Under the pieces are notes generated by a model, which was not told the origin of the DNA, ran no database searches, and saw nothing but the letters and a program-made list of their open reading frames with translations. A stretch of DNA of 64,000 nt from Paraburkholderia phosphatilytica (GTDB lineage: Bacteria; Pseudomonadota; Gammaproteobacteria; Burkholderiales; Burkholderiaceae). The stretch covers positions 1-64,000 of the forward strand of contig NZ_QQOA01000025.1 of the NCBI RefSeq assembly GCF_003443895.1, written 5' to 3'. Made by a program: the position numbers and the translations under genes. Shown in pieces: positions 60,761 to 64,000 of this stretch. Numbering within the stretch: position 1 is the first letter of the stretch; every line of letters begins with the position of its first letter.

Positions 60761-61009
60761 TCAGTTGCCGTGATAGAGATCCCGTTGCAGCTTCTCGATC
60801 TGCCCGGATTGCTGTGCGCGCAAAAAGTCCTGATTGACCTGCTCGCGCGTCAACGCCTGGTTCGCGCCGGTCTGCATGCCCGGCATCACGCCGCCCGTAT
60901 CCTGCGCCGGCTGTTCGGTCTGGTTCGTGGCCGTCGTCGCGTCGTCCGCCCACGCGCCGACCGCGATGCAGGCGGCCGCGCAGGCCACCACGATTCGAAG
61001 GGTGTTCAT
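60761..61009 (-). CDS. DUF4148-type small secreted protein (82 aa)
   Basis: From ATG 61009 behind GGAGGAA. Signal peptide MNTLRIVVACAAACIAVGAWA, then a short Thr/Gln/Pro-rich linker and ALTREQVNQDFLRAQQSGQI, EKLQRDLYHGN, the Burkholderiales DUF4148 pattern. Such proteins are periplasmic, often stress-induced, and of unknown function. It sits between the winged-helix regulator (convergent) and a cyclase gene on the same strand, which ends 138 bases upstream. Confidence 0.8.
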   Translation of the reverse strand: MNTLRIVVACAAACIAVGAWADDATTATNQTEQPAQDTGGVMPGMQTGANQALTREQVNQDFLRAQQSGQIEKLQRDLYHGN

Positions 61010-61146
61010 GTCCGATTCCTCCATGGCTGTGTACCGAGGGCGCCAGCGATGCGCTGGCGGCCCGGCGATGCGGCACGGGCCGATCGCGTGAGCCCATGTT
61101 CGGTCCGCGCGGCGCGCGCCACCATGGAGAGGAGGTGGAGAAATGC

Positions 61147-63708
61147 TTAAGTCTGGACGGTGCCGGCGGGCAGCGTGGCCGCCTTGCTGCCCGCGCGCGT
61201 GAAGCCGAGCCTCCAGCTGCCGCGGCCGGTGCGTTTCACTTCGTAGAGCTTGTCGTCGGCGGTGCCGAGCAATGCATCGGCAGTGAACACGCTGCCCTGG
61301 TCAAGCGCCATGCCAAGACTCAGCGACACGCTGATCTCGCCGCCATCCCAGGGCACGGGCTTGCGTCCCACCGCGCAGATCTGCGCGGCGATCGCGCCCG
61401 CGGACGCTTCGTCGCGCAGCCGCGGAAACAGGATCGCGAACTCGTCGCCGCCGAGCCGCGCGATCACGTCGCTGCCGCGCGTGACCTCGCGCAGCCGTGC
61501 GGCGATCGTCTGCAGCACGGCGTCGCCGGCGGCATGGCCGTAGGTGTCGTTGATCTGCTTGAAGTGGTCGATATCGATATAGCACGCGCCCAGCAGCGCG
61601 CCGTGCCGGCGCCGTTCGAGCAGCGCATCTTCGGCCTTGCGCGCGAACGCGGTGCGGTTGAAGAGCTGCGTGAGACCATCGCGCATCGCAGCTTCTTCGA
61701 GCGCCACCGCCTTCAGATACTGCGTGGTGATGTCGTTGACGATCACGTGGAAGCCGTCGACACGCCCGTCGCTGCCGCGCCGCGGCAGGTAGTGCGACTC
61801 GATGCGCAGCTCGCCGTGCGGCGTCGCGAGCGGCTGGTTCCAGGCCACCGCGTGCCCGGCGAGCGCCTGTTCCAGATACGGCTTCGCGAGCGCGTAGCCC
61901 GCGTCGCCAAGCACGTCGAAGAGCGAGCGGCCGATCACCTGCGAAGGTTCGAGCCCGAGCATCGTGCCGAACGCCGCGTTCGCGTAGCGACAGGTTTCGC
62001 CGCTGTCGACGAACGCGACGAGCGACGGGATCGCGTCCGTGACGGTGCGCAGCTGCGCTTCGCTCTGCCGCAGCGCGTCGCTGGCCGCGCGTTGCGCGAC
62101 CACGAGCGGGCGGATCCGCGCAAGCAGGAACAGCGTGCCCACCGTGACGCCCGCGAAGATCGACACGAGCGCGATCAGGAGCGCGCGCTGCACGGGCGCG
62201 AGATACGCTTCCGCGCGCACCTTGAAGGTCGCGGCGAGACCGGTGCTGCCGACCGGCGCGTAAGCCGCGACCACGTCTTCGTGCCAGACGTCGCGGCGAT
62301 GCACGGCGCCGGTCTGGCCGGCGAACGCGAGCAGCGAGAAGATCGGCCGCGCCGACGTGCTGTCGAGCGCGCGGTTGTGCGGCACTTCACCGGCGCGGGT
62401 CGGAAAGCAGCGCAGCATGCCGGCTTCGGCGCCGCACAGGAAGAAGTGCTCGGCGTCCTCGTTGCCGTGCGACACGTTCACCGCATCCATCACCGGCAGA
62501 AGCTGCTGCGTTTCCAGCACGAGATGGCCGTCGACGCCGGACGCCGCAGCCGGTGCTGTCAGTACGACGTCCTGACGCTGGCGGTACAGATACGCGCCGT
62601 CCCACAGCAGCCACGCCGTGCGCGCGCCGCCCGGGTCCTGCGGGATGAGCCGCACCACCTGCGCGGGCACGCCCTGCCAGTTTCCCGCCGATGCGAGCAC
62701 GTGGTGTTCGCCGTCTTCGAGCCGGATCGCGCTGAAGCCGCCTTCGCCGATGTACGCGTCGAGCGCGAGCGACGCGCAGCGCGCGCGGTCGGCCGCGCAG
62801 GCGATCACGCCGGGATGCCGCGCGAGCTTGTTCGAGAACGCGCGCGTGCGCGCTTCCGTCGACGTGAGCAGCGACGACAGGATGCGCGCGCGCTCCGTCA
62901 CGTCGCGCAGCGTGTCGCGGCGCATCTCGTGCTCTTCGCTGCGCACGAACATCGTCGCGACCGCGACGCCCACCGCGAGGCTCGCGCCCGCGAGCACGAG
63001 CGCGGAGATCACGCCGATGCGCGCGTCGGGCCGCTCGCCGAGCACCGACATGCCCGGGCGGCGTCCAGCCCAGATGCACCACAGCGTGATCCCGCCCAGC
63101 ACGAAGCCGACCCCGTTCAGCGGCGCGACCACGAGCAGATCGCCCCACGCCCACAGGCTGCCGATGCCCATCGCCTGGCCGAACAGGCCCAGCACGCCGG
63201 TCGCGACCACGCCATAGGTCGACGCGCGCACGGCGACGCTGTCGCGCGTGCCGTCGAACGCGCTCGTGTAGTAGAGCGCGGAACCGGCAAACAGGAAGCC
63301 GACCGCGGTGAGCGCGGCCGCCGGATACTGCTGGCTCGACGGATCCGCGAGCAGGCGGTCCACGTAGCGCGCGTCGAGATGAAAGCCGATGCGCTGGAAC
63401 CACTCCCACAGCACCGTGATGCCGAGCGCGACGAGGAGGCCGGGCACCGCGAACATCGGACGCGCGCGGGGCCGGCGGCGGTGCGCTTCCGCGACAAGCG
63501 TCGCGCCGAACGCGGCAAAGCACAGCGCGTTGAGCGGCAGCACGCGCGAGGTCGCTTCGACGAGCCCCGCGCGATGCAGCACCGCGACCGCCAGCTCGAA
63601 CGCGGCGACGAGCGTCAGCAGCAGCGCGCCGCTCTGGCACGTGAACGCATGTGCGGCGAAGCGGCGGACGCGTCGAATGAGGCTGCGCTGGCGTACCACG
63701 TCAGACAT
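61147..63708 (-). CDS. membrane sensor diguanylate cyclase
   Basis: 853 residues. Seven to nine membrane helices in residues 25-260 (LLLTLVAAFELAVAVLHRAG, GVVATGVLGLFGQAMG), a periplasmic CHASE-like sensor (about 285-500: LARHPGVIACAADRARCASL), a helix near 520, PAS (about 570-690) and GGDEF. The active site is GGDEF at 753-757 with RGSD five residues earlier (I-site). DGLTQLFNRTAFARKAEDAL and CYIDIDHFKQINDTYGHAAG complete the domain, so it should make c-di-GMP. The next gene, 42 bases upstream on the same strand, is another GGDEF-type gene. Confidence 0.9.
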   Translation of the reverse strand: MSDVVRQRSLIRRVRRFAAHAFTCQSGALLLTLVAAFELAVAVLHRAGLVEATSRVLPLNALCFAAFGATLVAEAHRRRPRARPMFAVPGLLVALGITVLWEWFQRIGFHLDARYVDRLLADPSSQQYPAAALTAVGFLFAGSALYYTSAFDGTRDSVAVRASTYGVVATGVLGLFGQAMGIGSLWAWGDLLVVAPLNGVGFVLGGITLWCIWAGRRPGMSVLGERPDARIGVISALVLAGASLAVGVAVATMFVRSEEHEMRRDTLRDVTERARILSSLLTSTEARTRAFSNKLARHPGVIACAADRARCASLALDAYIGEGGFSAIRLEDGEHHVLASAGNWQGVPAQVVRLIPQDPGGARTAWLLWDGAYLYRQRQDVVLTAPAAASGVDGHLVLETQQLLPVMDAVNVSHGNEDAEHFFLCGAEAGMLRCFPTRAGEVPHNRALDSTSARPIFSLLAFAGQTGAVHRRDVWHEDVVAAYAPVGSTGLAATFKVRAEAYLAPVQRALLIALVSIFAGVTVGTLFLLARIRPLVVAQRAASDALRQSEAQLRTVTDAIPSLVAFVDSGETCRYANAAFGTMLGLEPSQVIGRSLFDVLGDAGYALAKPYLEQALAGHAVAWNQPLATPHGELRIESHYLPRRGSDGRVDGFHVIVNDITTQYLKAVALEEAAMRDGLTQLFNRTAFARKAEDALLERRRHGALLGACYIDIDHFKQINDTYGHAAGDAVLQTIAARLREVTRGSDVIARLGGDEFAILFPRLRDEASAGAIAAQICAVGRKPVPWDGGEISVSLSLGMALDQGSVFTADALLGTADDKLYEVKRTGRGSWRLGFTRAGSKAATLPAGTVQT

Positions 63709-63750
63709 CGCCCGATCCTGCGCTGCGGCGGCCGGCGCACGTGCAGCGCG

Positions 63751-64000
63751 TCATCGCGCGCCTCCCGCGCTGCGCGGCAGGTCCGCGACACGCGCCGCGC
63801 CATGCGGAACCGCCGACGGCAGCGGCGTACGCGTCTGGGCGGCGATCTGTGCGAGCGCATCGTCGAGCAGCGTGTCGAGCGACGCGCCGTCGAGCGGGTA
63901 GGATGCGCTGCCGGTCGTGATGGTCAGATCGACGTCGAGCCCTTCGATCACGCTCACCGCGCGCCCGACGTCGCGCGCGAAGGCGGCCGCGGCGGTGCGC
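63751..64000 (-). CDS. C-terminal part of a GGDEF-domain-like protein (incomplete)
   Basis: Only the last ~82 residues are in the window; the gene runs off the right edge. VDLTITTGSASYPLDGASLD and TLLDDALAQIAAQTRTPLP match the end of a GGDEF domain (the ITxGxASYP strand and the final helices). It is directly upstream of the diguanylate cyclase gene on the same strand, so the two probably form an operon. Whether its catalytic motif is intact cannot be seen. Confidence 0.65.
   Translation of the reverse strand, partial: RTAAAAFARDVGRAVSVIEGLDVDLTITTGSASYPLDGASLDTLLDDALAQIAAQTRTPLPSAVPHGAARVADLPRSAGGAR

Noticed and set aside
1-64000. tRNA, rRNA, insertion-sequence transposase or prophage integrase
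   Set aside because: No cloverleaf, rRNA segment or transposase/integrase motif was recognised; the only mobile DNA seen is the group II intron end.

Overview
The window looks like a chromosomal segment of a high-GC betaproteobacterium of the Burkholderia/Paraburkholderia group. The evidence is the codon use, the ProQ/FinO gene with an alanine-rich tail, a DUF4148-type secreted protein, a superinfection-immunity-family membrane protein, FCD-type GntR and LysR regulators beside catabolic operons, and many c-di-GMP enzymes. I recognise no tRNA, rRNA or CRISPR. Identifications rest on reading motifs by eye; no database search was run.

Layout. 1-2260: debris. The 3' end of a group II intron (1-93) is inserted antisense into a decayed two-gene operon (94-1863), followed by one small hypothetical gene. 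2499-7347: outer-membrane porin, small phosphate-binding-like periplasmic protein and GGDEF-EAL protein, closely spaced on one strand. 7436-8989: chemotaxis receptor with a sigma28-like promoter, then a hairpin-rich gap. 9480-16924: GntR regulator with two matching palindromes, divergent from an aminotransferase - MFS transporter - hydratase - D-2-hydroxyacid dehydrogenase operon. 17111-30716: housekeeping and hypothetical genes (ProQ, DUF488, uracil-DNA glycosylase, diguanylate cyclase, AIM24, WrbA, glycosyltransferase, hydrolases, rubredoxin, TPR-glycosyltransferase). 30901-36999: immunity-family membrane protein, AraC, NUDIX, CHAD, an LMW-phosphatase-like protein, cytochrome b561, serine hydrolase. 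37045-40874: M20 peptidase plus MHS transporter, divergent from a LysR gene. 40893-47971: a six-gene operon (two DAO-type oxidases, a three-part amino-acid ABC transporter, an SDR), divergent from its probable LysR regulator. 48140-53153: small secreted, lipoprotein and fimbrial-type genes and a broken higBA module with intact operators. 53420-64000: thymidine phosphorylase, a multi-PAS histidine kinase, a winged-helix/TPR regulator and two diguanylate-cyclase-type genes.

Main points for a second look. (1) Short tandem repeats (10-14 bp, or a 23-bp composite) sit directly after stop codons at several unrelated gene ends. They are rich in extra stop codons and several share a GTRAAGC-like core. 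(2) The higB toxin is frameshifted at a seven-base G/C run and has no normal start codon, while higA and its twin palindromic operators are intact. (3) The group II intron lies in an already decaying operon. (4) An orphan rho-independent terminator and a hairpin cluster may mark small RNAs. (5) A porin - binding protein - c-di-GMP enzyme trio may be one sensing module.
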